Below are positions 1 to 6,302 of a DNA stretch of 8,515 nucleotides, piece by piece. Under the pieces are notes generated by a model. The model worked only from the letters and a program-made list of their open reading frames with translations. It did not search any database and was not told the DNA's origin. Made by a program: the position numbers and the translations under genes. Positions within the stretch are counted from its first letter, which is position 1; every line of letters begins with the position of its first letter. Source of the DNA: an uncultured Acetatifactor sp. (GTDB lineage Bacteria > Bacillota > Clostridia > Lachnospirales > Lachnospiraceae); the NCBI GenBank assembly GCA_910586775.1, contig CAJUJN010000076.1, positions 11,364 through 19,878 on the forward strand, given 5' to 3'.

Positions 1-53
1 TGCACACCCTGAGCGACTGTGCACATTTCTTCAACTTCCTTTGAATAAATCAT
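1..53 (-). CDS. N-terminus of an unidentified protein, cut by the window edge
   Basis: An ATG at 53 on the minus strand is preceded by AAAGGAG (61-67) at a 7-nt spacing, an ideal ribosome binding site. It opens a frame that stays open to the window edge. The visible residues are MIYSKEVEEMCTVAQGV (17 codons), too few to identify a family with confidence. The start is hydrophilic and acidic, with no signal peptide or membrane segment, so a cytoplasmic protein is likely. It lies downstream of the hexapeptide-repeat gene on the same strand, 240 bp away. That gap holds a hairpin, a palindrome and AT-rich promoter-like sequence, so it probably has its own promoter. Confidence 0.7.
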   Translation of the reverse strand, partial: MIYSKEVEEMCTVAQGV

Positions 54-96
54 GTGAAATCTCCTTTCGATTATGTAAGTTATTATTCCTTACAAC

Positions 97-121
97 GGAA
101 GGCCTGCAGCACATGCCTTCC
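97..121 (-). other. Leader hairpin upstream of the left-edge gene
   Basis: GGAAGGC (97-103) and GCCTTCC (115-121) form a perfect 7-bp stem around an 11-base loop. On the minus strand it sits in the probable 5' leader of the left-edge gene, about 30 bases before its ribosome binding site. No T-run follows on either strand, so it is not a typical Rho-independent terminator. It could be a leader structure, an mRNA stabiliser or a protein site. Confidence 0.5.
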
Positions 122-127
122 ACTGCA

Positions 128-154
128 TATCAATTGATAAATTGACATATAATA
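128..154 (-). promoter_or_regulatory. Palindrome beside a possible -10 for the left-edge gene
   Basis: TATCAATTGATA (128-139) is a perfect 12-bp palindrome. On the minus strand a -10-like TATTAT lies at 154-149, which would put transcription start at about 142, directly beside the palindrome. No convincing -35 is seen: the hexamer 17 bases upstream is TATGAG. The arrangement resembles an operator just downstream of a promoter, but no regulator is encoded in the window and the region is AT-rich. The rest of the 54-293 gap holds only the hairpin at 97-121 and AT-rich sequence. Confidence 0.25.
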
Positions 155-293
155 ATCTTTCTTCTTATTTTCTCATATTTACGGCAAAAAAGCTAGTATT
201 TTTTGTAAAATTTTGTCCTTCTGTTTCGTCCCGGGCTGTTCCCCTGCAAGGCAATTATCCCATCAGTTCAACGTTCCCTGTGGTCAAATGCAG

Positions 294-974
294 TTACATT
301 CTCTTTCCGGCAATTTCCGTGGCTTTTTTATAGATGCTATCCGCAGGTATTACGCCTCTGACCATGGAGGTCGGATAAATATTCGTATTTCTGCCGATGA
401 CGGTTCCGGGATTCAGGACGCTGTTACAGCCCACTTCCACGTTATCGCCAAGCATGGCCCCCATTTTCTTTAAGCCTGTCTCAATGGAAATTCCTTCTCC
501 CTTTACTGTTACCAGCGTCTTGTCACTTTTTACGTTGGAAGTAATGGAGCCGGCTCCCATGTGGGATTTATAGCCCAGAATACTGTCACCTACATAATTG
601 TAATGAGGTACCTGAACCTTGTTAAATAAGATTACGTTTTTCAATTCAGTAGAATTTCCTACCACAGCGCCCTTTCCAACGATGGCATTGCCTCTGACAA
701 AAGCGCAGTGACGGATTTCCGCATCCTCATCTACAATCAGCGGTCCGTTCAGGCATGCCGTAGGCGCTACTTTGGCGCTTTTCGCAACCCAGATATGCTC
801 TCCGCGCTCTTCGTAAATCTCTTTCGGCAGCCTCTCTCCCAGGCTTATAATAAAATCATGTATTTTCGGAAGCGCTTCCCATGGATAAGTAACCTCTTTC
901 AACAGCTCAGAGGCAATTGTTTCCTTTAAATCGTATAATTCTGATACGGTAATCATTTCACTCATATCTCCCAT
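294..974 (-). CDS. Hexapeptide-repeat transferase resembling the GlmU acetyltransferase domain
   Basis: A 226-residue cytoplasmic protein. Residues 1-58 form a helical, charged lead-in; about 60-210 carry left-handed beta-helix hexapeptide repeats (e.g. ECGNSV-like I/V-G-x-x-x-x turns). VPHYNYVGD at 122-130 and MGAGSITSNVKSDK at 139-152 align by eye with the GlmU region VPHLxYVGD...GAGTITCNYDG, so the His, Tyr, Asn and Lys that GlmU uses for acetyl transfer appear kept (H124, Y127, N147, K152). The nucleotidyltransferase half of GlmU, with its GXGTRM loop, is absent, and the length is about half of full GlmU. Annotation pipelines often name such proteins UDP-N-acetylglucosamine pyrophosphorylase, which the sequence does not support; an acyltransferase on a sugar phosphate is a better guess. 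The ATG at 974 follows AAGGA at about 5 nt. ATGs at 965 and 956 are also possible starts. topB lies 115 bp upstream on the same strand. Confidence 0.8.
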   Translation of the reverse strand: MGDMSEMITVSELYDLKETIASELLKEVTYPWEALPKIHDFIISLGERLPKEIYEERGEHIWVAKSAKVAPTACLNGPLIVDEDAEIRHCAFVRGNAIVGKGAVVGNSTELKNVILFNKVQVPHYNYVGDSILGYKSHMGAGSITSNVKSDKTLVTVKGEGISIETGLKKMGAMLGDNVEVGCNSVLNPGTVIGRNTNIYPTSMVRGVIPADSIYKKATEIAGKRM

Positions 975-992
975 ACCTTTCCTTAATATGTC

Positions 993-1023
993 TTATCAGA
1001 AGCAATCTCTATGCTTCTGATAA
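993..1023. repeat. 12-bp inverted repeat between topB and the hexapeptide gene
   Basis: TTATCAGAAGCA (993-1004) and TGCTTCTGATAA (1012-1023) are perfectly complementary across a 7-base loop. On the minus strand the hairpin lies about 20 bases upstream of the start of the hexapeptide-repeat gene. No T-run follows it in that direction. Its first arm uses the T-run of the topB terminator (1022-1025), so the two structures overlap. It may be an operator, an mRNA end-protecting hairpin or part of a two-state terminator. Confidence 0.6.
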
Positions 1024-1043
1024 AAGGCGCGTCTCTTTGCGCC
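1022..1043 (-). terminator. Rho-independent terminator after topB
   Basis: Read on the minus strand, GGCGC, an 8-base loop and GCGCC form a GC-only 5-bp stem followed directly by TTTTAT. It lies about 47 bases past the topB stop codon. The short stem and short T-run make it a modest terminator. Confidence 0.55.
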
Positions 1044-1056
1044 GCATTCAACTATA

Positions 1057-1075
1057 GGAAGCTGCACTTGCTTCC
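1057..1075 (-). other. Hairpin just after the topB stop codon
   Basis: GGAAGC (1057-1062) and GCTTCC (1070-1075) form a 6-bp stem with a 7-base loop, about 15 bases past the topB stop. No T-run follows it. With the next two hairpins (1026-1043 and 993-1023) it makes three stems in series in a 115-bp spacer. Confidence 0.45.
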
Positions 1076-1089
1076 CACCAAAACAGCAC

Positions 1090-3204
1090 TTAAGACTTAT
1101 AATTCACCGAAGCAGCCTGAAACTGCGTGTACAATGTCCTCTGGTTATTCAGCTGCTTCACATATTGTGTTCTCCGTCCTACAAACCCGTTCAGCTTGTC
1201 CATATACTCTTTCGAAGTAATATTTCCTTCCGCCACCATGGTCAGGCCTTTCTCCCAGCTGGCAGTCAGCGCCGGGTCCAGAAGCGCCTTGATGGAGCTG
1301 CCCACCACATCGTATATCATCTCGCCCATCAGGGTAGGGGTCAGCACCTGGGTCTTTTTATTCAGGGACAGATACTCAATATTCACCAGTTTCTTCAGTA
1401 TTTCCGCCCTAGTGGCGCTGGTGCCGATTCCGCTGCCCTTGATCTGTGCCCGCAGTTCATCGTCTTCAATAAACTGGCCGGCATTCTCCATGGTAAGGAT
1501 GATGCTTCCTGAGGTATATCGCTTGGGCGGGGAAGTCTCTCCCTCTTTGACCTCGTACGAATCCACTGCCAGCTTAGCTCCTTTTTTCAGGGACTCCAGC
1601 AGCTTCATGAATGCGTCGTCCCCTTTAATCTCTGTCTCTTCCCCGTCTTTGCTTTCTTTTCCGGTTTCGGCCTGTTGCTTTCCGTTTCTGCCGTCAGCGC
1701 CCTGCTGCGATTCTGATCCGCCTGCGCTCGTCCTGTTTCCGTCAGCGGCGCTCTCCGGCATCTGTCTGTTCTGTCCCGCAACGTCCTTCTTCACCGGCAT
1801 AACCTTCAGGTATCCTTCTTCCGCCAACACCTTGAAATTAGCGAAAAACCGTTCTTCTTTTACCCGAATACACAGAGCATATTTGCGGTAAATCGCCGGT
1901 GGATAGAAAATGCTTAAGAATCTTCGGACAATCACTTCGTAAACCTTTGCCGATAACGGCGGAAGGTTCTTAATATTGTTCAGTCCCTGTCCGGTAGGAA
2001 TGATGGCATAGTGGTCCGTAATCTGCTTATCGTTCACATATCTTGTCTTCGCAATCCCTTTATGGCTTCCATTCTTCAAAATCTCCGCGGCAAACACGGC
2101 CGCAGGTCCAACCCCCTGTAACCCGCCGATATTTTTGTGGATTTCCTTTGCCACCGCCGTTGACAGGACTCTGGCATCCGTTCTGGGGTAGGTAACCATC
2201 TTCTTTTCATACAATTCCTGTACAATCCGCAGGGTCTCATCAGGACTTATCTTGAAAAATTTCGAACAGTCATTCTGCAACTCCGCCAGATTATAGAGCA
2301 ACGGCGGATTTTTGTTCTCCTTCTTGCGGGATATACTCTCCAGGACAATGTCCCCCACAGGCTCCTGTTCCAGATGCGCCACCAGTTTATCCGCATCCGC
2401 TTTGTCTTTAAAACCGTTTTCCTTATAAAGCTTCGGGGAAGTATACCAGGAAGAGCCTTCGACGGCACGCCATTCTCCTGTAAATGTATTATCCTGCAGC
2501 CGGAAATTACCCAGCACCCTGTAAAAAGGAGTTTTCACGAAAGAACGTATCTCCCTTTCCCTGTTTACGATAATTCCCAGCACACAGGTCATAACACGCC
2601 CCACGGAAATAACCGCCTTATCGCGTTTCAGATAATCCTTTACCGTATTGCCGTATTTCAGGGTGAGCACACGGGAAAAATTAATGCCCATGAGATAATC
2701 TTCCTTGGCCCGCAGATAGGCTGCATCACTGAGGTTATCGTATTCCTTCAGGTCCTTGGCCTCACGAATGCCCCGCAGGATTTCTTCTTCCGTCTGGGAA
2801 TCGATCCAGACACGTTTTCGTTCCTTGCCCGTGACGCCGGACATCTGCTCCACCAGACGGTATATGTATTCCCCTTCCCGCCCGGAGTCCGTGCATACAT
2901 AAATTGTGGTTACATCGGGACGTTTCATCAGAGAGCTTACAATAGTATATTGTTTTTTGGAGCTTTCAATGACCTCATATTTATAGTTTTCCGGAAGAAA
3001 GGGAATCGTATCGAAACTCCATCTCCGCAGTCTTTCGTCATAGGCATCCGGATAACTCATGGTAACCAGATGTCCTACACACCAGGTGATGATCACATCC
3101 GCCCCTTCCAGGAATCCATCCCTGGAAGCCGTATTCACTTTCAATGCATTTGCAAATTCTCTCGCCACACTGGGCTTTTCCGCAATAAATAATTTCTTTC
3201 CCAC
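1090..3204 (-). CDS. topB: DNA topoisomerase III (type IA topoisomerase)
   Basis: A 704-residue ATP-independent enzyme that cuts one DNA strand through a 5'-phosphotyrosine and passes strands, decatenating replication and recombination intermediates. The Toprim domain starts at the N-terminus with IAEKPSVA (catalytic Glu at residue 9) and holds the acidic motif TDSGREGE at 105-112. The catalytic tyrosine is Y339 in VTYPRTDAR. SVGRVMTCVLG at 200-210 corresponds to the usual VGRVQTP segment, with Met in place of Gln. GIGTSATRAEIL (592-603) is the conserved C-terminal core motif. Residues about 474-530 are a hydrophilic Gly/Ser/Glu/Lys/Gln-rich linker within the core. No cysteine zinc ribbons follow, and the length is near that of Bacillus TopB. 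The start codon is GTG at 3204, with AAGGA 7 bases upstream; MGKKLFIAEKPS fits family N-termini. It stands alone between asd and the hexapeptide gene, with its own terminator-like hairpin. Confidence 0.93.
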   Translation of the reverse strand: MGKKLFIAEKPSVAREFANALKVNTASRDGFLEGADVIITWCVGHLVTMSYPDAYDERLRRWSFDTIPFLPENYKYEVIESSKKQYTIVSSLMKRPDVTTIYVCTDSGREGEYIYRLVEQMSGVTGKERKRVWIDSQTEEEILRGIREAKDLKEYDNLSDAAYLRAKEDYLMGINFSRVLTLKYGNTVKDYLKRDKAVISVGRVMTCVLGIIVNREREIRSFVKTPFYRVLGNFRLQDNTFTGEWRAVEGSSWYTSPKLYKENGFKDKADADKLVAHLEQEPVGDIVLESISRKKENKNPPLLYNLAELQNDCSKFFKISPDETLRIVQELYEKKMVTYPRTDARVLSTAVAKEIHKNIGGLQGVGPAAVFAAEILKNGSHKGIAKTRYVNDKQITDHYAIIPTGQGLNNIKNLPPLSAKVYEVIVRRFLSIFYPPAIYRKYALCIRVKEERFFANFKVLAEEGYLKVMPVKKDVAGQNRQMPESAADGNRTSAGGSESQQGADGRNGKQQAETGKESKDGEETEIKGDDAFMKLLESLKKGAKLAVDSYEVKEGETSPPKRYTSGSIILTMENAGQFIEDDELRAQIKGSGIGTSATRAEILKKLVNIEYLSLNKKTQVLTPTLMGEMIYDVVGSSIKALLDPALTASWEKGLTMVAEGNITSKEYMDKLNGFVGRRTQYVKQLNNQRTLYTQFQAASVNYKS

Positions 3205-3291
3205 ACTGTCGTCCTTACTTCTGTCAACCGATGCGCACTGTCACTCCAGCCATTATTCTTCTTTCTGTCAGGAATACATTTCACTCCCGTT

Positions 3292-3311
3292 AAAAAGCGA
3301 TTCTGCAATCG
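3292..3311 (-). terminator. Probable terminator after asd
   Basis: On the minus strand CGATT, loop GCAG and AATCG form a 5-bp stem followed by CTTTTT, about 30 bases past the asd stop codon. The stem is short and AT-containing, so strength is doubtful. A competing stem, TGCAAT (3304-3309) with ATTGCA (3318-3323), overlaps it and would break it up. Between here and topB (3205-3291) no clear promoter was found. Confidence 0.45.
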
Positions 3312-3340
3312 TCAAAAATTGCAAAACGCCTGAACGAAAC

Positions 3341-4426
3341 TTATTTCCTGGCAATATATCCATGCGCCTTCAGCAATTCCGCACAGAGAACTGCTCCGCC
3401 CGCAGCGCCTCTCACCGTATTGTGAGACAATCCCACGAACTTGTAGTCATAAACCGTATCCTCCCGAAGCCGTCCCACGCTGATTCCCATGCCGTTTTCA
3501 AAATCCACATCCAGGGATACCTGGGGCCTGTTGTCCTCCTCAAGGTACTGAATGAACTGCCTGGGTGCGCTGGGCAGCTCTAACTTCTGAGGCTCGCCGC
3601 TGAATTCTCTGAGTTTCTGAATCAGCTGTTCCTTCGTGGGCTTTTTGTTGAATTTCACGAACACAGCGGCGGTGTGTCCGTTCAGTACAGGGACGCGGAT
3701 ACACTGGCAGGTAATCACAGGCCCTTTGGCAGGAACGATTGCGCCGTCCTCCACTTTTCCCCAGATGCGTAGCGGCTCCTTCTCGCTCTTCTCCTCTTCT
3801 CCTCCGATATATGGGATAATATTTCCAACCATCTCCGGCCAATCCTGGAAAGTCTTGCCCGCCCCGGAGATTGCCTGATATGTGGTGGCTACCACTTCCA
3901 CAGGCTCGAACTCCATCCATGCGGTGAGAACCGGCGCATAGCTTTGAATAGAACAGTTGGGTTTTACTGCCACAAACCCCCTCTCTGTGCCGAGACGCTT
4001 CTTCTGAGACTCAATTACCTCCATGTGCTCAGGATTGATCTCCGGTACCATCATGGGAACGTCAGGGGTCCATCTGTGAGCGCTGTTGTTTGAGACAACC
4101 GGAGTCTCCGTCCGGGCATAGTCCTCTTCGATCTTCTTAATCTCCTCTTTTGACATGTCAACGGCGCTGAATACAAAATCAACCTCTGCCGCTACGGCCT
4201 CCACTTCATTGACATTCATAACCCTGATGTTTTTTACGGCTTCCGGCATGGGAGTATCCATTTTCCATCTGCCTCCTACAGCCTCTTCGTATGTCTTGCC
4301 TGCAGAACGGGGGCTTGCCGCTATCGTTGTCACCTCAAACCAGGGATGATTCTCCAGAAGGGCAATAAAACGCTGTCCTACCATGCCTGTTCCGCCTAAA
4401 ATACCAACTTTTAATTTCTCACTCAT
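3341..4426 (-). CDS. asd: Aspartate-semialdehyde dehydrogenase, archaeal/fungal-type
   Basis: A 361-residue cytoplasmic enzyme that reduces aspartyl phosphate to aspartate semialdehyde with NADPH, the branch point to lysine/diaminopimelate, threonine and methionine. The NADP-binding loop is GILGGTGMVGQRF at 8-20. The catalytic Cys is C158 in VKPNCSIQ and the active-site His is H251 in VPVLNGHTAAVF. SNNSAHRWTPDVPMMVPEIN (112-131) and the overall length fit the archaeal/fungal branch of the family rather than the enterobacterial one. The ATG at 4426 follows GGAGG at 9 nt. The gene is 257 bp downstream of argH, and that gap has two promoter-like elements, so it is probably transcribed on its own. 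No lysine riboswitch or T-box core was recognised in the leader. No dapA or lysC neighbour is in the window. Confidence 0.95.
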   Translation of the reverse strand: MSEKLKVGILGGTGMVGQRFIALLENHPWFEVTTIAASPRSAGKTYEEAVGGRWKMDTPMPEAVKNIRVMNVNEVEAVAAEVDFVFSAVDMSKEEIKKIEEDYARTETPVVSNNSAHRWTPDVPMMVPEINPEHMEVIESQKKRLGTERGFVAVKPNCSIQSYAPVLTAWMEFEPVEVVATTYQAISGAGKTFQDWPEMVGNIIPYIGGEEEKSEKEPLRIWGKVEDGAIVPAKGPVITCQCIRVPVLNGHTAAVFVKFNKKPTKEQLIQKLREFSGEPQKLELPSAPRQFIQYLEEDNRPQVSLDVDFENGMGISVGRLREDTVYDYKFVGLSHNTVRGAAGGAVLCAELLKAHGYIARK

Positions 4427-4497
4427 CTTCTCTCTCCTCCATTCAATGTCTGATTTTCGTCAATTTTCTTATGCCATACCGAAAGCCGTTCCTGAAG

Positions 4498-4553
4498 CAG
4501 ACTCCATGTCAATATTGCCGCACAGTCTGACGCTTTCTGCACTTCCAGCAGAC
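4498..4553 (-). promoter_or_regulatory. Alternative stem-loops in the probable asd leader
   Basis: CAGACT (4498-4503) pairs with AGTCTG (4524-4529), but the same GTCTG (4525-4529) can instead pair with CAGAC (4549-4553). A smaller stem, TCTGC (4536-4540) with GCAGA (4548-4552), also competes. The two larger stems cannot form together. They lie between the candidate asd promoters and the asd ribosome binding site. There is no T-run to make a terminator, so any effect would be on translation or RNA stability. Short stems like these can arise by chance. Confidence 0.3.
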
Positions 4554-4565
4554 ACATTTACTGAT

Positions 4566-4595
4566 ATTATCGTGATAAACATACAATCGTGGCAA
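4566..4595 (-). promoter_or_regulatory. Candidate asd promoter, proximal
   Basis: On the minus strand, TTGCCA (4595-4590) is followed after 18 bases by GATAAT (4571-4566). This would give a leader of about 130 bases before the asd start, containing the alternative stem-loops. The match to sigma-A consensus is fair, not strong. Confidence 0.4.
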
Positions 4596-4625
4596 TTTAC
4601 CTCATCCACTCATTTTCTGTCCGGA

Positions 4626-4665
4626 ATATGGCCATATCATACTATGATTCATAACCTGGGGACAA
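4626..4665 (-). promoter_or_regulatory. Candidate asd promoter, distal, with an overlapping palindrome
   Basis: On the minus strand, TTGTCC (4665-4660) is followed after 18 bases by TATGAT (4641-4636). The perfect palindrome ATATGGCCATAT (4626-4637) overlaps the end of the -10 and the expected start site, a common operator position. A second inverted repeat, ATCAT-ACT-ATGAT (4636-4648), sits over the -10. The element begins within 20 bases of the argH stop codon. No T-rich terminator for argH was seen here. Confidence 0.4.
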
Positions 4666-4683
4666 TGAAGCTTTGGCAACGGA

Positions 4684-6063
4684 TTACTCTATATCAAGGT
4701 ATGCCTTATTTTTTGCGATCACCTGTTTCATTGCTTCCATTCCGGGTGCCCCAAGCGTCAGGCGCTTCTCCACACAGGTTTTCAAAGATACTGCTTCGTA
4801 GATATCTTCCTCAAATTTATCGCTGAGAGCCTGTAACTCTTCCAACGACAATTTTTCTATGGAAGTCCCTTTCTCCACGCAATACAATACCAGCCTGCCT
4901 ACAATGCCGTGGGCATCTCTGAATGGAACTCCCTTTCCTACAAGGTAATCTGCCGCGTCCGTTGCATTTGTAAAACCGTTCATGGCACTGGCTGCCATCT
5001 GCTCCTTTTTAAAACGCATGGTGCGAAGCATTCCCGTAAACAAAACCAGGCAGTCATGTACGGTATCCATAGCGTCAAAAGACAGTTCCTTATCCTCCTG
5101 CATATCCTTATTATAGGCAAGGGGAATCCCTTTCATGGTAATCAGCAGCGACATCAGTGCTCCGTAAACCCGTCCAGTCTTGCCCCGCACCAGTTCCGCG
5201 ATATCTGGATTCTTCTTCTGGGGCATAATACTGCTTCCGGTGGAATAAGCGTCATCAATCTCCACAAACTTATATTCGTTAGAATTCCAGATTATAATTT
5301 CCTCGCTGAACCGGCTCAGATGCATCATAACGGTAGACAGAGCCGACAGAAATTCAATCAGATAATCCCTGTCAGATACGGAATCCATGCTGTTCAGGGT
5401 TGGCCCCGCAAATCCCATCAGAGACGCCGTATACTCCCTGTCCAACGGATAAGTGGTGCCTGCCAGTGCTCCGGCTCCCAACGGACAGTAATTCATTCTC
5501 TCATAGATATCCGCCATACGCTGTCTGTCACGCTTAAACATTTCAAAATAAGCACCGTAATGGTGTGCAAGAGTGACAGGCTGTGCTTTCTGTAAATGGG
5601 TAAATCCGGGCATATAGGTCTCCAGATTTTCTTCCATGACTGCCAGTATCACAAAAAGCAAATCCCTTAACAGACCATCCGTCTCCTGCACCCGCTTTCT
5701 GGTATAAAGCCGCATGTCAAGCGCCACCTGATCATTGCGGCTTCTGCCGGTATGCATCTTCTTGCCCACATCCCCGACATGCCTGATCAGCTCCGTCTCC
5801 ACAAAACTGTGAATATCTTCACATGTCTCATCAATAGCAAGCCGTCCCGCCTTCACATCATTTTTGATTCCCGAGAGCCCCTGTAAGATAGAATCCCGCT
5901 CGGCCTCTGTCAGGATATTTTGTTTTGCCAGCATGGTGACATGCGCAATGCTGCCCTCGATATCCTCTTCAAAGAGGCGTTTATCAAAACCAATGGAGGC
6001 ATTGAAATCATAGGCCATTTTGTCTGTCTCCCCGACAAAACGTCCGCCCCATAGCTGTGCCAT
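4684..6063 (-). CDS. argH: Argininosuccinate lyase
   Basis: A 459-residue enzyme that splits argininosuccinate into arginine and fumarate, the last step of arginine synthesis; the family works as a cytoplasmic homotetramer. The N-terminus MAQLWGGRF is typical. HTGRSRNDQVALDMRL (104-119), the catalytic His H156 in GFTHLQKAQPVTLAHH, and the fumarase/lyase signature TGSSIMPQKKNPDIAELVRGK at 275-295 (catalytic Ser in the mobile loop) are all present. Length matches the family (about 460). The start chosen at 6063 follows GGAGG closely (about 6 nt). The frame stays open 48 codons further upstream, to an ATG at 6207, but that stretch has no lyase-like sequence and overlaps the likely promoter. argG is not next to it; asd follows 257 bp later, and an ABC operon diverges upstream. 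Confidence 0.96.
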   Translation of the reverse strand: MAQLWGGRFVGETDKMAYDFNASIGFDKRLFEEDIEGSIAHVTMLAKQNILTEAERDSILQGLSGIKNDVKAGRLAIDETCEDIHSFVETELIRHVGDVGKKMHTGRSRNDQVALDMRLYTRKRVQETDGLLRDLLFVILAVMEENLETYMPGFTHLQKAQPVTLAHHYGAYFEMFKRDRQRMADIYERMNYCPLGAGALAGTTYPLDREYTASLMGFAGPTLNSMDSVSDRDYLIEFLSALSTVMMHLSRFSEEIIIWNSNEYKFVEIDDAYSTGSSIMPQKKNPDIAELVRGKTGRVYGALMSLLITMKGIPLAYNKDMQEDKELSFDAMDTVHDCLVLFTGMLRTMRFKKEQMAASAMNGFTNATDAADYLVGKGVPFRDAHGIVGRLVLYCVEKGTSIEKLSLEELQALSDKFEEDIYEAVSLKTCVEKRLTLGAPGMEAMKQVIAKNKAYLDIE

Positions 6064-6178
6064 ATTATCCTCCGATTCCAAGGAAGTGTAAGAAAAAATA
6101 TCTTCACAATTCCTAAAGTATATTTTTAGCCGCAACGTACCCCGATTAACACCGGATGCCCGCAACGCTTTAAACAAG

Positions 6179-6207
6179 ATATTACCATAAAAGAATTCAC
6201 AGTGCAA
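6179..6207 (-). promoter_or_regulatory. Candidate argH promoter with an extended -10
   Basis: On the minus strand, TTGCAC (6207-6202), a 17-base spacer and TAATAT (6184-6179) preceded by TGG form an extended -10 promoter. Start would be at about 6172, giving a leader of about 110 bases before ATG. TGAATTC inside the spacer resembles half an ArgR box, but a full ARG box is not visible. A stem-loop, AGGAA...TTCCT with inner pairs (6081-6114), lies just ahead of the ribosome binding site. Confidence 0.4.
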
Positions 6208-6250
6208 GCAAAGGACTGAATTTGCGCTCAGAAATAATCCATAAAAATCC

Positions 6251-6266
6251 GAACTCCTTTGAGTTC
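6251..6266. promoter_or_regulatory. Inverted repeat over the ABC-operon -35, operator candidate
   Basis: GAACTC, spacer CTTT and GAGTTC form a perfect 6-bp inverted repeat. Its right arm overlaps the -35 hexamer TTGAGT (6259-6264) of the divergent ABC operon. A dimeric regulator bound here would block or shape RNA polymerase binding. On the minus strand the stem is followed by GGATTTTT, so a weak terminator role is an alternative. The binding protein is not identifiable from the window. Confidence 0.4.
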
Positions 6267-6287
6267 CTTTTCATACATTATTATAAA
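6259..6287 (+). promoter_or_regulatory. Promoter of the ABC transporter operon
   Basis: TTGAGT (6259-6264), a 17-base spacer and TATAAA (6282-6287) match sigma-A hexamers at 4/6 and 5/6 with ideal spacing. Start is expected near 6294, giving a leader of about 85 nt before the ATPase start at 6380. It is back-to-back with the argH promoter, the two -35 elements being about 50 bp apart. Confidence 0.6.
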
Positions 6288-6302
6288 AAGCAAAAGGTTG
6301 AA

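Noticed and set aside
142..153. TTGACA followed at once by TATAAT on the plus strand
   Set aside because: The two hexamers are adjacent with no spacer, so they cannot act as one promoter, and no plus-strand gene follows.
1127..1891. 254-codon open frame on the plus strand
   Set aside because: It is antisense to topB, which has clear catalytic motifs and a family-matching length. The predicted product is Ser/Pro/Phe-rich with no recognisable domain, as expected from the reverse strand of a charged coding region.
2374..3192. 272-codon open frame on the plus strand
   Set aside because: It is fully antisense to the N-terminal half of topB, with no ribosome binding site support or domain.
4909..5595. 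228-codon open frame on the plus strand
   Set aside because: It is antisense to argH, which is unambiguous.
6064..6207. 48-codon N-terminal extension of argH from an ATG at 6207
   Set aside because: MAQLWGGRF at 6063 is the usual ArgH start and has GGAGG. The extension has no lyase-like sequence and covers the likely promoter and leader.
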